5,333 bases of DNA from Actinomycetota bacterium (lineage in GTDB: Bacteria > Actinomycetota > Thermoleophilia > Solirubrobacterales > Thermoleophilaceae), in assembly GCA_005883295.1 (NCBI GenBank), contig VAWV01000089.1, positions 1 through 5,333 on the forward strand, read 5' to 3'. The notes below the pieces were generated by a model. It ran no database searches. It was not told where the DNA came from and was given only the letters and a program-made list of their open reading frames with translations. Of the stretch, positions 1-5,270 are shown in pieces. Within the stretch, counting starts at the first letter, position 1. Each line of letters begins with the position of its first letter. The position numbers were made by a program, and so were the translations under genes.

Positions 1-1518
1 TACGTCAAGGATGTCGAGCGGATCACACAGCTCCATGTCCGTGTCCTGAGCGGCGGACGAGTCCTGGCGTCGAGCTTGCCCGAGGTCGGTACGGCACGGG
101 CGAAGTCCGGCGACGTGAGGATCGCGGGCCACAAGTACCGCGGGCGCTTCGCGACGCTCTCCCAGGCGGCCGGTCCTCCGACCAAGGTGGGGGTCTTCGA
201 GGAGGGCTCGAACCTGGCGAGCGCGATCCACGACCGCTGGCTCCTGATCGGAGCGATCCTCGTCGCCTTCCTCGTACTCGCGCTGCTGTCGTCGCTCGTC
301 GTCGTCCGCGCGCTACAGGGCCAGATAGAGCAGTTCCTCGAAGCCGCTCGACGACTCGCCCGCGGCGACTTCACCGAGCCGGTCCCGGTCGAGGGCGCCG
401 ACGAGTTCGCGGCCCTCGGAACCGAGTTCAACGCGATGTCGGGCCAGCTCGCGTCCAAGATCGACGAGGTCCAGCGCAAGCGCGGCGAGCTGGAGGAGAC
501 GATCCGCCGGGTGGGCGAGGCCTTCGCGACCGGGCTCGATCGCGAGGGGATCGTGAACCTGACCCTGCGCACGGCGGTCGACGCGTGCGAGGCGGAGACC
601 GGACGCGCGCTGCCGATCGACGCTCGCCGGATGCGGAGCGCCCGCGTCGGGGACTCGACCCCCGAGCTGGAGGAGGCGCTCGAGCGCGCGGAGCGCGCCG
701 CCTTCGAGGTCGACCCCGACACCGCCCCGAACTGGCTCGCATCGCTCGAGGGCGAGGCCGCCGAGGACCGCACCGAGCACCACCGCCCCGAGCGCGCTGA
801 GCTCGGCGGCTACCACGCGCTCGCGGCGCCGCTCCTGGCCCGCCTCGGGTCCGGGAGCAGCGTCGAGCAGATCGGGGTGATCTCGATCGCACGCCCGGGG
901 CGTGCCTTCGACGACCAGGAGTACGAGCTCTTCGCCTACCTCACGGGCCAGGCCGCCGTCTCGATCGAGAACGTGGACCTGCACGAGACAGTCCGGCTCC
1001 AGGCAGTCACCGACGAGCTCACCGGCCTCTACAACCGCAACCACTTCCAGGGCACGCTGGACTCGGAGATCGAGCGAAGCCGCCGCTTCGGCACGGACGT
1101 CGGTCTCGTGATGCTCGATATCGACGACTTCAAGCTGGTGAACGACAGCTTCGGCCACCCCCAGGGGGACGTGGTCCTGGTCGAGGTGGGGCGCGCGCTC
1201 AGGGAGCTCTCACGCGACATCGACGAGCCGGCCCGCTACGGAGGCGAGGAGCTCGCGGTGATCCTGCCCCAGACCAACCTGAACGGCGCCGAGCTGCTGG
1301 CCGAGCGCATGCGGTCGGCGATCGAGGATCTCACCATCGCGCGCACTGACGGCGAGGGCAGCCTGCACGTCACCGCCAGCTTCGGCGTGGCGTCGCTCCC
1401 CGCGTGCGCGCGGGACCGGGAAACCCTCATCGCGGAGGCCGATGCCGCGCTCTACCGCGCCAAACGAGCCGGGAAGAACCGCGTCATGCGCGGCGAACCG
1501 GTAGCAGCCGAGAGCTGA
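1..1518 (+). CDS. Membrane-bound diguanylate cyclase (sensor-TM-HAMP-GAF-GGDEF), 5'-partial
   Basis: It makes the second messenger c-di-GMP from two GTP at the inner face of the membrane. The frame is open from the first base, so the start lies outside the window; the TTG at 76 is internal. 505 residues are visible. Residues 1-80 resemble the end of an extracytoplasmic sensor domain (CACHE-like, inferred). 81-103 form one hydrophobic TM helix, followed by HAMP (about 104-152, with a GDFTEPV segment), a coiled linker, GAF (about 170-322) and GGDEF (about 330-500). Catalytic features are intact: LDIDDFK (D373), N381, D390 and GGEEL (414-418, metal ligand E416). Their spacing matches PleD D327/N335/D344/E370. 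The product-inhibition site RxxD (R405, D408) lies five residues before GGEEL. No EAL or HD-GYP domain follows, so it should only synthesise. The next gene starts 45 bp downstream on the same strand. The ligand cannot be read from the sequence. Confidence 0.93.
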   Translation, partial: YVKDVERITQLHVRVLSGGRVLASSLPEVGTARAKSGDVRIAGHKYRGRFATLSQAAGPPTKVGVFEEGSNLASAIHDRWLLIGAILVAFLVLALLSSLVVVRALQGQIEQFLEAARRLARGDFTEPVPVEGADEFAALGTEFNAMSGQLASKIDEVQRKRGELEETIRRVGEAFATGLDREGIVNLTLRTAVDACEAETGRALPIDARRMRSARVGDSTPELEEALERAERAAFEVDPDTAPNWLASLEGEAAEDRTEHHRPERAELGGYHALAAPLLARLGSGSSVEQIGVISIARPGRAFDDQEYELFAYLTGQAAVSIENVDLHETVRLQAVTDELTGLYNRNHFQGTLDSEIERSRRFGTDVGLVMLDIDDFKLVNDSFGHPQGDVVLVEVGRALRELSRDIDEPARYGGEELAVILPQTNLNGAELLAERMRSAIEDLTIARTDGEGSLHVTASFGVASLPACARDRETLIAEADAALYRAKRAGKNRVMRGEPVAAES

Positions 1519-1520
1519 AC

Positions 1521-1534
1521 GCGGCAGACGCCGC
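1521..1534 (+). terminator. Weak hairpin after the diguanylate cyclase stop
   Basis: A 5-bp GC stem (GCGGC/GCCGC) with loop AGAC begins 3 bp after the TGA stop. No T-run follows. In DNA this GC-rich such a short stem is easily found by chance, so it may only pause polymerase or do nothing. Confidence 0.2.
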
Positions 1535-1549
1535 CCACGCCTGTTGATC

Positions 1550-1555
1550 TAACCT
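1550..1555 (+). promoter_or_regulatory. Candidate -10 box for a leaderless transcript
   Basis: TAACCT fits the actinobacterial -10 pattern TANNNT and ends 8 bases before the ATG at 1564, so transcription would start at or within two bases of the start codon. No Shine-Dalgarno-like purine run occurs before this ATG, which agrees with leaderless translation. No clear -35 is visible at 16-18 bp spacing. Confidence 0.4.
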
Positions 1556-1563
1556 TCGCCGCG

Positions 1564-2052
1564 ATGGGCGTCCTTGACGAGGCCATCCGCGAGCACCTGG
1601 ATCTCAAGCGCCGGCGTGGGATCTCAGAGGCGGAGATCGCCCGCGCGGAGGAGGAGGCGCTCGGTCCCGCGCGCCGCGCGGCGGCGCCGTCGTTTCACGA
1701 CGAGGAGCAGGGCTCGGACCTCTATAGCGAGGAGACCCGCGTTGTCTCCCCGATGGACGACGTCGCTCCACCGCCGCTCAGCAGCGACTTCGAGGAGCCC
1801 ACGCGGATCGATCCCCGGGCCCTTCCCGAGCCGACCCGGGCGGTCCACGACATCGACGAGGATCCGCTGGCGCCGCCCCCGCCGGTAGCTCGCGACGAGG
1901 TGGATGACGAGCCTGCGCGGCCGCCCGAGGTGGAGGACGAGCCACCGGTCGACGAGCCACCGGTCGACGAGCCACGAGTCGACGAGGCGAGCGACGAGCC
2001 GTCCGGGGAGCGCCCGTCCGGCGAGGAACCGGGCGGCCAGGGCCGCCTCTGA
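1564..2052 (+). CDS. Acidic Pro/Glu/Asp-rich hypothetical protein
   Basis: I do not recognise a named family. The 162-residue product has two parts. Residues 1-42 are charged and probably helical (MGVLDEAIREHLDLKRRRG, then an EAEIARAEEEAL stretch). Similar short openings occur, from memory, in small uncharacterised actinobacterial proteins. Residues 43-162 are low-complexity, very acidic and proline-rich, almost certainly disordered, and include three PVDEP-type repeats near residues 125-141. There is no signal peptide, TM helix or cysteine, so a soluble cytoplasmic protein is expected. The ATG is preferred because a -10-like TAACCT lies just upstream and the helical segment begins there. It follows the diguanylate cyclase by 45 bp, but the likely separate promoter argues against obligate cotranscription. 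A role as a flexible linker or scaffold would be speculation. Confidence 0.75.
   Translation: MGVLDEAIREHLDLKRRRGISEAEIARAEEEALGPARRAAAPSFHDEEQGSDLYSEETRVVSPMDDVAPPPLSSDFEEPTRIDPRALPEPTRAVHDIDEDPLAPPPPVARDEVDDEPARPPEVEDEPPVDEPPVDEPRVDEASDEPSGERPSGEEPGGQGRL
1936..1980 (+). repeat. Three tandem 15-bp repeats inside the acidic protein gene
   Basis: The unit GACGAGCCACCGGTC occurs at 1936-1950 and 1951-1965, and with two changes (GACGAGCCACGAGTC) at 1966-1980. A further GACGAG starts at 1981. The unit is a multiple of three and encodes DEPPV/DEPPV/DEPRV, so copy-number change would lengthen or shorten the disordered tail without breaking the frame. Confidence 0.9.
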
Positions 2053-2087
2053 CGGACCTTTCCGCGCGTTCCCCCTGGACGGGTGTC

Positions 2088-2135
2088 CTATCCGCGGGGG
2101 CCGCGCGTGGGCTACGCGGCAGCCCGCGCCGATAG
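2088..2135 (+). other. Compound inverted repeat in the convergent intergenic gap
   Basis: CTATC at 2088-2092 pairs with GATAG at 2131-2135. Inside it, GCGCGTGGGCT pairs with AGCCCGCGC with one T bulged, around a loop near ACGCGGC. It lies 36 bp beyond the acidic protein stop and has no T-run, so it is not a textbook terminator. It could stabilise a 3' end or be part of a small RNA. High GC makes chance pairing fairly likely. Confidence 0.35.
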
Positions 2136-2139
2136 ACCG

Positions 2140-2175
2140 CGCACGACGGCATGGAGGGTTCCGTCGTGTCGTGCG
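2140..2175 (+). other. Hairpin with two alternative pairing registers
   Basis: CACGACGG (2142-2149) pairs perfectly with CCGTCGTG (2161-2168) around an 11-base loop. The same left side, read as CGCACGAC (2140-2147), also pairs perfectly with GTCGTGCG (2168-2175), because TCGTG is duplicated on the right. The two 8-bp stems exclude each other. No T-run follows. Function is unknown: it may be transcript-end structure or a small RNA element. Confidence 0.35.
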
Positions 2176-2194
2176 GCACGGAAGGCCGCTTGCA

Positions 2195-2227
2195 AAGGGG
2201 GGCGCGGCGCTTACGCCGGCCCCCCTT
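2195..2227 (-). terminator. Likely terminator of glutamate dehydrogenase, possibly bidirectional
   Basis: AAGGGGGGC (2195-2203) pairs perfectly with GCCCCCCTT (2219-2227). A second 5-bp stem (2205-2209 with 2214-2218) continues inside past one bulged base and closes a 4-base loop. It begins 8 bp past the GluDH stop in the minus direction. The U-tail on that strand is short (TTT), as is common in high-GC actinobacteria. It could also stop readthrough from the convergent + strand gene. Confidence 0.6.
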
Positions 2228-2235
2228 CGCCTTTC

Positions 2236-3510
2236 TCAGCCGTTGTGGACGTAGCCGCGCGTGAGCGCGGCCTCGAGGACGCGCTCGATCCCCAGCTCGT
2301 ACGCGGCAGCGCGTAGCGGGAGCTTCCTCTCCTCCGCCTTCTCGCTTACCTCGCGGTACGCGCGCTGGATGATCTTGCGGAGCCGCTCGTTTACCTCGTC
2401 CTCGTCCCAGCGGAAGTGCTGGAGGTTCTGGACCCACTCGAAGTAGGACACGATCACGCCCCCGGCGTTGGCCATCACGTCGGGGATCACGTGGACGCCA
2501 CTGTCCGCGAGGATCTGGTCGGCCGCCGGGGTGGTGGGGCTGTTGGCGCCCTCGATCACCAGCTTCGCGCGGAGCCGGTCGGCGTTGCTCTTGTGGATCA
2601 TGCCGCCGAGCGCCGCCGGGATGAACAGCTCGCACTCCACGCCGAGCAGGTCGTCGGGCGGGATCTGCTCGGAGCCCTCGAAGCCCACCACCCCCCGGGC
2701 CTCGAGCACGTGCTCGACCAGCTTGTGCGCGTCGATTCCCGCGTCCGACCGGATCGCCCCGGTCACGTCCGACACCGCCACCAGCTTGCAGCCCATGTCC
2801 TGCAGGATCCGCGCGGCCCACGAGCCGACGTTCCCGTAGCCCTGCACCGCCACGCGCGTGTTCTCCGGCTTCAGCCCGAGCTCGTCCGCGACGTGCTCGT
2901 AGAGGTAGACGAGCCCGCGCCCGGTGGCCGCCTCGCGACCGAACGAGCCCTCGAGCGCGATCGGCTTGCCGGTGACGCACGCCGGCGTGTGGCCGTGGAG
3001 CTTGCCGTACTCGTCCATCATCCAGGCCATCGTCTGGGCGTTGGTGCCCACGTCGGGCGCCGGGATGTCGCGGTTCGGCCCGAGCAGCTTCTCGACCTTG
3101 TCGATGAACGAGCGGGCGACCCGCTCCAGCTCGTCCGTGTTGCATACGTCCGTCGGGACGTTGACGCCACCCTTCGCGCCGCCGAAGGGGACCCCGGCGA
3201 TGGCCGTCTTCCAGGTCATCAGCGAGGCCAGCGCGCGGACCTCGTCGAGGTCGACCTCCGGGTGGAACCGGACTCCGCCCTTGTAGGGGCCTCGCGCCCC
3301 GTTGTGCTGGACCCGGTAGCCGGAGAAGACGTGGATCTTCCCGTCGCCCAGCCGGATCGGGATCTGGACCTGGACCTCCCGGTAGGAGGTCTTGATCACG
3401 GCCGCGAGGTCGTCGGCGATACCGAGCCGGTCAACGGCCTCGTCGAAGTAGTGGGTGACGATCTCGTAGTTAGAGACCTCGGCGCGACTCGCGCCACCGC
3501 GGTCTGACAT
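2236..3510 (-). CDS. Glutamate dehydrogenase (Glu/Leu/Phe/Val dehydrogenase family)
   Basis: It catalyses reversible oxidative deamination of L-glutamate to 2-oxoglutarate and ammonia with NAD(P), joining nitrogen assimilation to the TCA cycle in the cytoplasm. The 424 residues are full length for the small hexameric class. The substrate domain carries K77 (GPYKGGVRFHP), K101 (MTWKTA), K113 (PFGGAKGG) and catalytic D153 (PAPDVGT). All four lie at a constant offset of 12 from Clostridium symbiosum GDH K89/K113/K125/D165. The nucleotide domain has the Rossmann motif GYGNVG (224-229), then PAALGG, EGAN and VMANAGGVIVSYFEW, as in true GluDHs rather than leucine or phenylalanine dehydrogenases. 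Cofactor choice cannot be called safely. The ATG at 3510 is supported by AAGGAGG 8 bases upstream. The gene is monocistronic here, divergent from a tRNA gene and convergent with the acidic protein gene. Confidence 0.96.
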   Translation of the reverse strand: MSDRGGASRAEVSNYEIVTHYFDEAVDRLGIADDLAAVIKTSYREVQVQIPIRLGDGKIHVFSGYRVQHNGARGPYKGGVRFHPEVDLDEVRALASLMTWKTAIAGVPFGGAKGGVNVPTDVCNTDELERVARSFIDKVEKLLGPNRDIPAPDVGTNAQTMAWMMDEYGKLHGHTPACVTGKPIALEGSFGREAATGRGLVYLYEHVADELGLKPENTRVAVQGYGNVGSWAARILQDMGCKLVAVSDVTGAIRSDAGIDAHKLVEHVLEARGVVGFEGSEQIPPDDLLGVECELFIPAALGGMIHKSNADRLRAKLVIEGANSPTTPAADQILADSGVHVIPDVMANAGGVIVSYFEWVQNLQHFRWDEDEVNERLRKIIQRAYREVSEKAEERKLPLRAAAYELGIERVLEAALTRGYVHNG

Positions 3511-3518
3511 GGCCTCCC

Positions 3519-3525
3519 CCTCCTT
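3519..3525 (-). promoter_or_regulatory. Strong Shine-Dalgarno of glutamate dehydrogenase
   Basis: On the minus strand AAGGAGG is followed by 8 bases and the ATG, near-ideal spacing. A second GGAGG lies only 2 bases from the ATG and is too close to be used. This decides the start and contrasts with the SD-less genes elsewhere in the window. Confidence 0.85.
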
Positions 3526-3552
3526 CCCGGGGCCGGGTCATGCTTGCACTCC

Positions 3553-3578
3553 GGCGCTCTCCGGTGCGGAGCCGCGCC
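3553..3578. other. Imperfect hairpin in the shared GluDH/tRNA upstream region
   Basis: GGCGC (3553-3557) pairs with GCGCC (3574-3578), and inside it CTCC (3559-3562) pairs with GGAG (3568-3571) around GGTGC, separated by a small internal loop. It could be a protein-binding site or part of the GluDH 5' leader, depending on where that transcript starts. There is no direct evidence of function. Confidence 0.25.
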
Positions 3579-3584
3579 TACCAT
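3579..3584 (+). promoter_or_regulatory. Candidate -10 box of the tRNA-Ala gene
   Basis: TACCAT fits TANNNT. Transcription about 7 bases downstream would begin near 3591, giving a 5-base leader before the tRNA. The -35 region at 17-bp spacing (GCTCTC) is poor. Confidence 0.4.
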
Positions 3585-3595
3585 TGACCTGGCTC

Positions 3596-3667
3596 GGGGG
3601 CGTGGTGCTAACGGAAACACGCGGCGTTTGCAACGCCGAGTTGGGGGTTCGATTCCCCCCGCCTCCA
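3596..3667 (+). tRNA. tRNA-Ala (anticodon UGC)
   Basis: It decodes GCA-type alanine codons. A cloverleaf of 72 bases can be drawn. Acceptor stem GGGGGCG/CGCCTCC includes the G3:U70 wobble that marks alanine tRNAs, with discriminator A at 3667. The anticodon stem is CGGCG/CGCCG around loop TTTGCAA, with TGC at 3629-3631. The variable loop is 4 bases. The T stem is GGGGG/CCCCC with loop TTCGATT. CCA is not encoded and must be added. The D arm is odd: GTG/CAC gives three sure pairs, and C3608 is either a mismatch with A3617 or a bulge before a T-A pair. It is not the usual AGCTCAG...GAGC arm of tRNA-Ala. tRNA-Cys (GCA) was considered and excluded by the 7-base loop register, A73 and G3:U70. Confidence 0.88.
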
Positions 3668-3755
3668 TCGGCCGGGAGGTTTCGCTCGAAGAGTGAACCC
3701 TGGCTGAGGTATGCCCCGGGCAGGTAGCCGCCCTCTCACCGGCGAAGACCTAGGC

Positions 3756-4025
3756 GTGGCCTACGTTTACCTCCTCCGCTGCGCAGATGACAGCCTCTAT
3801 TGCGGCTGGACGACCGACATCCAGCAGCGCCTCGCAGCGCACCGTTCTGGCACTGGGAGCCGCTACACGCGCAGCCGCCGCCCGGTTGAGCTCGCGGTTG
3901 CGTTCTCCGTCGCCGATCGATCCACCGCGCTGCGCGAGGAAGCTCGGATCAAGCGGCTCCCCCGTGCAGCCAAGCTTCGGCTAGTCGAAGCTCATGCGGC
4001 CCACCCGAGTCTCGCTCTCCCGTAA
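3756..4025 (+). CDS. GIY-YIG domain protein, UPF0213/YhbQ-like
   Basis: A small single-domain member of the GIY-YIG nuclease superfamily. The cellular role of this subfamily is poorly defined; E. coli YhbQ and B. subtilis YazA are relatives by motif. Counting from the GTG at 3756 (89 residues): AYVYLL holds the first tyrosine (Y5), SLYCGWT is the YIG-like strand (Y15, G17), TDIQQRL supplies R25, and GTGSRYTRSRRPVEL is the subfamily signature. E62 in REEARIK is the expected metal-binding glutamate. GTG 3756 is chosen because homologues begin right before this strand. An in-frame ATG at 3711 would add 15 unrelated residues, and its GAGG is only one base away, too close to act. Neither start has a good ribosome site. 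It lies 88 bp after the tRNA, possibly on a readthrough transcript. Confidence 0.85.
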   Translation: MAYVYLLRCADDSLYCGWTTDIQQRLAAHRSGTGSRYTRSRRPVELAVAFSVADRSTALREEARIKRLPRAAKLRLVEAHAAHPSLALP

Positions 4026-4085
4026 AGCAGCAGTGACCTTGCGGCTCGAGAGCGTGGCCGCCGAGTGCCGCTCTGATCGAAAGGA

Positions 4086-4099
4086 GCAGCGATCGCTGC
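4086..4099. repeat. Perfect 14-bp palindrome in noncoding DNA
   Basis: GCAGCGATCGCTGC reads identically on both strands and contains GCGATCGC. It sits 61 bp after the GIY-YIG stop in the 233-bp gap, whose remainder shows no gene I can support. It could be a dimeric regulator or methylase site, or chance. Confidence 0.6.
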
Positions 4100-4218
4100 C
4101 GCGGGCGTTTTCGTCCTGAGCGGCCGAGTAGAGAACGGACTCGCACCTGCGAATACGAAGCACGCGCAACGAACCGGTCACCAGAACAGCAGCTCCGCCA
4201 GCTCCTGAGGCTGCCGCC

Positions 4219-4234
4219 ACGCCCAGACGGGCGT
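4219..4234 (+). terminator. Hairpin between convergent GIY-YIG and MDR genes
   Basis: ACGCCC and GGGCGT form a perfect 6-bp stem around AGAC, followed on the + strand by TTGGTTAT, a weak U-rich tail. It is 193 bp past the GIY-YIG stop and 24 bp past the MDR stop on the other strand, so it could serve either direction. On the minus strand no T-run follows. Confidence 0.45.
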
Positions 4235-4258
4235 TTGGTTATCCGGCCGCTTCCTCGG

Positions 4259-5227
4259 TCATGGGGTCATCACAACCCGCCCGAATGCGTTGCGGCCCTC
4301 CAGGTACTCGTGAGCGTCAGCCGCCTGCGCGAGCGGGAATGACCTGTCGATCTCGACGTGCAGCTCGCCGCTGGCGACGCGGTCGAGCAGGTCCGAGATC
4401 ATCCGATGCACGCGCGGGTACTCGGAGAGCAGGGCACCGCCCAGGTAGACCCCCCGCAGCGCGTTGTTCTTCGTCCACAGCGACCCGGCCTCGACTCCCG
4501 AGCCGCCACGGCCCGCCACGCCGACGCTGACGAGCGTTCCCCGGTAGGCAAGCGCGTCGATGCTGTCCACGAGGTTCTTGCCGCCGACGGAGTCCAGTAC
4601 CACGTCGACGCCGCGGCCATCCGTCAACTCGCGCACCCGGTCGACGAAGCTCTCGTTCGCGTAGTTGATGCCGTGGTCGAGCCCGAGCGGCTTGAGCCGC
4701 TCGAGCTTCCGGTCGCTCGAGGCGGTCGAGATCACGGTGGCCCCGGCCCGCTTGGCGAGCTGGATCGCGGCCATCCCCACGCCGCCGGCGCCGGCATGGA
4801 TGAGCACCGTCTGTCCCTGCTCGAGGTTGGCGGCGGTGAAGAGGCACTCGTGGGCCGTGCCCATCGCAACGGGCACGCACGCGGCCGCCGCAGGGTCGAG
4901 ACCGTCGGGGACGGGCCAGGTCGTCGCGGCTGGCACTGCGCGCGTCTCCGCGTGAGAGCCGTCGGCGTTCAGCGCCACCACCTTGTCGCCTACGGCAGGG
5001 GTGTCCAGCCCGGGGCCGGTCTCGACGACCGTGCCGGCACAGAGGTAGCCGACGATGTGCGGCGTGGCCGGCGGAGGCGACCCCGCGCGGGCGAGGAGAT
5101 CGCCGCCCTCGATGCTGATGGCCTCGACGTCGACGAGCACGAAGCCTTCCGGGCAGTCCGGATCGGGAACGTCCTCGTAGCGCAGCACGTCGGGGCCGCC
5201 GTTCTCGAATATCACCGCTGCCTTCAT
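4259..5227 (-). CDS. Zinc-free MDR oxidoreductase, quinone oxidoreductase-like
   Basis: A predicted soluble NAD(P)H-dependent reductase of the medium-chain dehydrogenase/reductase superfamily, quinone oxidoreductase branch; likely substrates are quinones or alpha,beta-unsaturated carbonyls (family inference). Its 322 residues are typical. The N-terminal GroES-like domain starts MKAAVIFENGGPDVL. The Rossmann domain has AGAGGVG (145-151) followed by MAAIQLAK, then STASSDRKLERLKPLG (a Ser/Arg/Lys-rich segment suggesting NADP preference), DVVLDSVGG and a final GRVVM. The cysteine/histidine ligands of zinc alcohol dehydrogenases are absent, and the usual GxEAAG after the first domain reads GYLCAG, so the common glutamate is missing. 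The ATG at 5227 is chosen because MKAAV is the family start and a -10 box lies 6 bases before it. It is divergent from a VOC-family gene. Confidence 0.93.
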   Translation of the reverse strand: MKAAVIFENGGPDVLRYEDVPDPDCPEGFVLVDVEAISIEGGDLLARAGSPPPATPHIVGYLCAGTVVETGPGLDTPAVGDKVVALNADGSHAETRAVPAATTWPVPDGLDPAAAACVPVAMGTAHECLFTAANLEQGQTVLIHAGAGGVGMAAIQLAKRAGATVISTASSDRKLERLKPLGLDHGINYANESFVDRVRELTDGRGVDVVLDSVGGKNLVDSIDALAYRGTLVSVGVAGRGGSGVEAGSLWTKNNALRGVYLGGALLSEYPRVHRMISDLLDRVASGELHVEIDRSFPLAQAADAHEYLEGRNAFGRVVMTP

Positions 5228-5233
5228 GACGCG

Positions 5234-5239
5234 ATCCTA
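5234..5239 (-). promoter_or_regulatory. Candidate -10 box, leaderless MDR gene
   Basis: On the minus strand TAGGAT fits TANNNT and is followed by exactly 6 bases and the ATG, so the transcript would begin at the start codon. No Shine-Dalgarno with usable spacing is present. A weak -35 (CGTACA, sharing ACA with the consensus) lies 17 bp upstream. Confidence 0.55.
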
Positions 5240-5258
5240 TTGGTGCTAACCGGAGCTG

Positions 5259-5264
5259 TACGGT
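5259..5264 (+). promoter_or_regulatory. Candidate -10 box, leaderless VOC gene
   Basis: TACGGT fits TANNNT and is followed by exactly 6 bases and the GTG at 5271, mirroring the divergent gene. It falls within the region where the opposite gene's -35 would lie, so the two promoters would overlap. No good -35 is visible for this direction. Confidence 0.5.
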
Positions 5265-5270
5265 TGGGCC

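Noticed and set aside
313..1158. Minus-strand ORF of 281 codons within the diguanylate cyclase gene
   Set aside because: Antisense shadow of the HAMP-GAF-GGDEF coding region, whose motifs are unmistakable on the + strand.
2083..2316. Plus-strand ORF of 77 codons in the convergent gap
   Set aside because: It spans the hairpins and runs into the GluDH 3' end, with Arg/Ala-rich composition and no motif.
1778..3145. Minus-strand ORF of 455 codons
   Set aside because: It overlaps GluDH in another frame, crosses the terminator hairpin and the convergent gene, and is Arg/Ala/Gly/Pro-rich without motifs.
2416..3507. Plus-strand ORF of 363 codons opposite GluDH
   Set aside because: It is an antisense shadow of a clearly functional gene. 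Its Asp/Val/His/Arg-rich composition is what GC-rich complement frames give, and no domain is recognisable.
3584..3589. TTGACC resembling a strong -35 box
   Set aside because: A -10 at normal spacing would fall inside the tRNA and no TANNNT is present there. It lies between the better -10 (TACCAT) and the tRNA start.
3396..3668. Minus-strand ORF of 90 codons starting with MEAGGIEPPTRR
   Set aside because: This opening is the familiar false protein produced by translating the antisense of a tRNA 3' end. It overlaps the tRNA-Ala and then runs out of frame through the start of GluDH.
4125..4165. tRNA 3'-end-like segment on the minus strand (GCAGGTGCGAGTCC)
   Set aside because: It resembles a T arm, but the loop has GTGCGAG instead of TTCGA and no acceptor, anticodon or D arm can be folded around it. 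It could be a remnant, but I cannot support it.
3949..4220. Two short minus-strand ORFs (65 and 79 codons) in the 4026-4258 gap
   Set aside because: Both overlap the 3' end of the GIY-YIG gene, have no recognisable motif and lack a convincing ribosome site. The gap is better left as noncoding.
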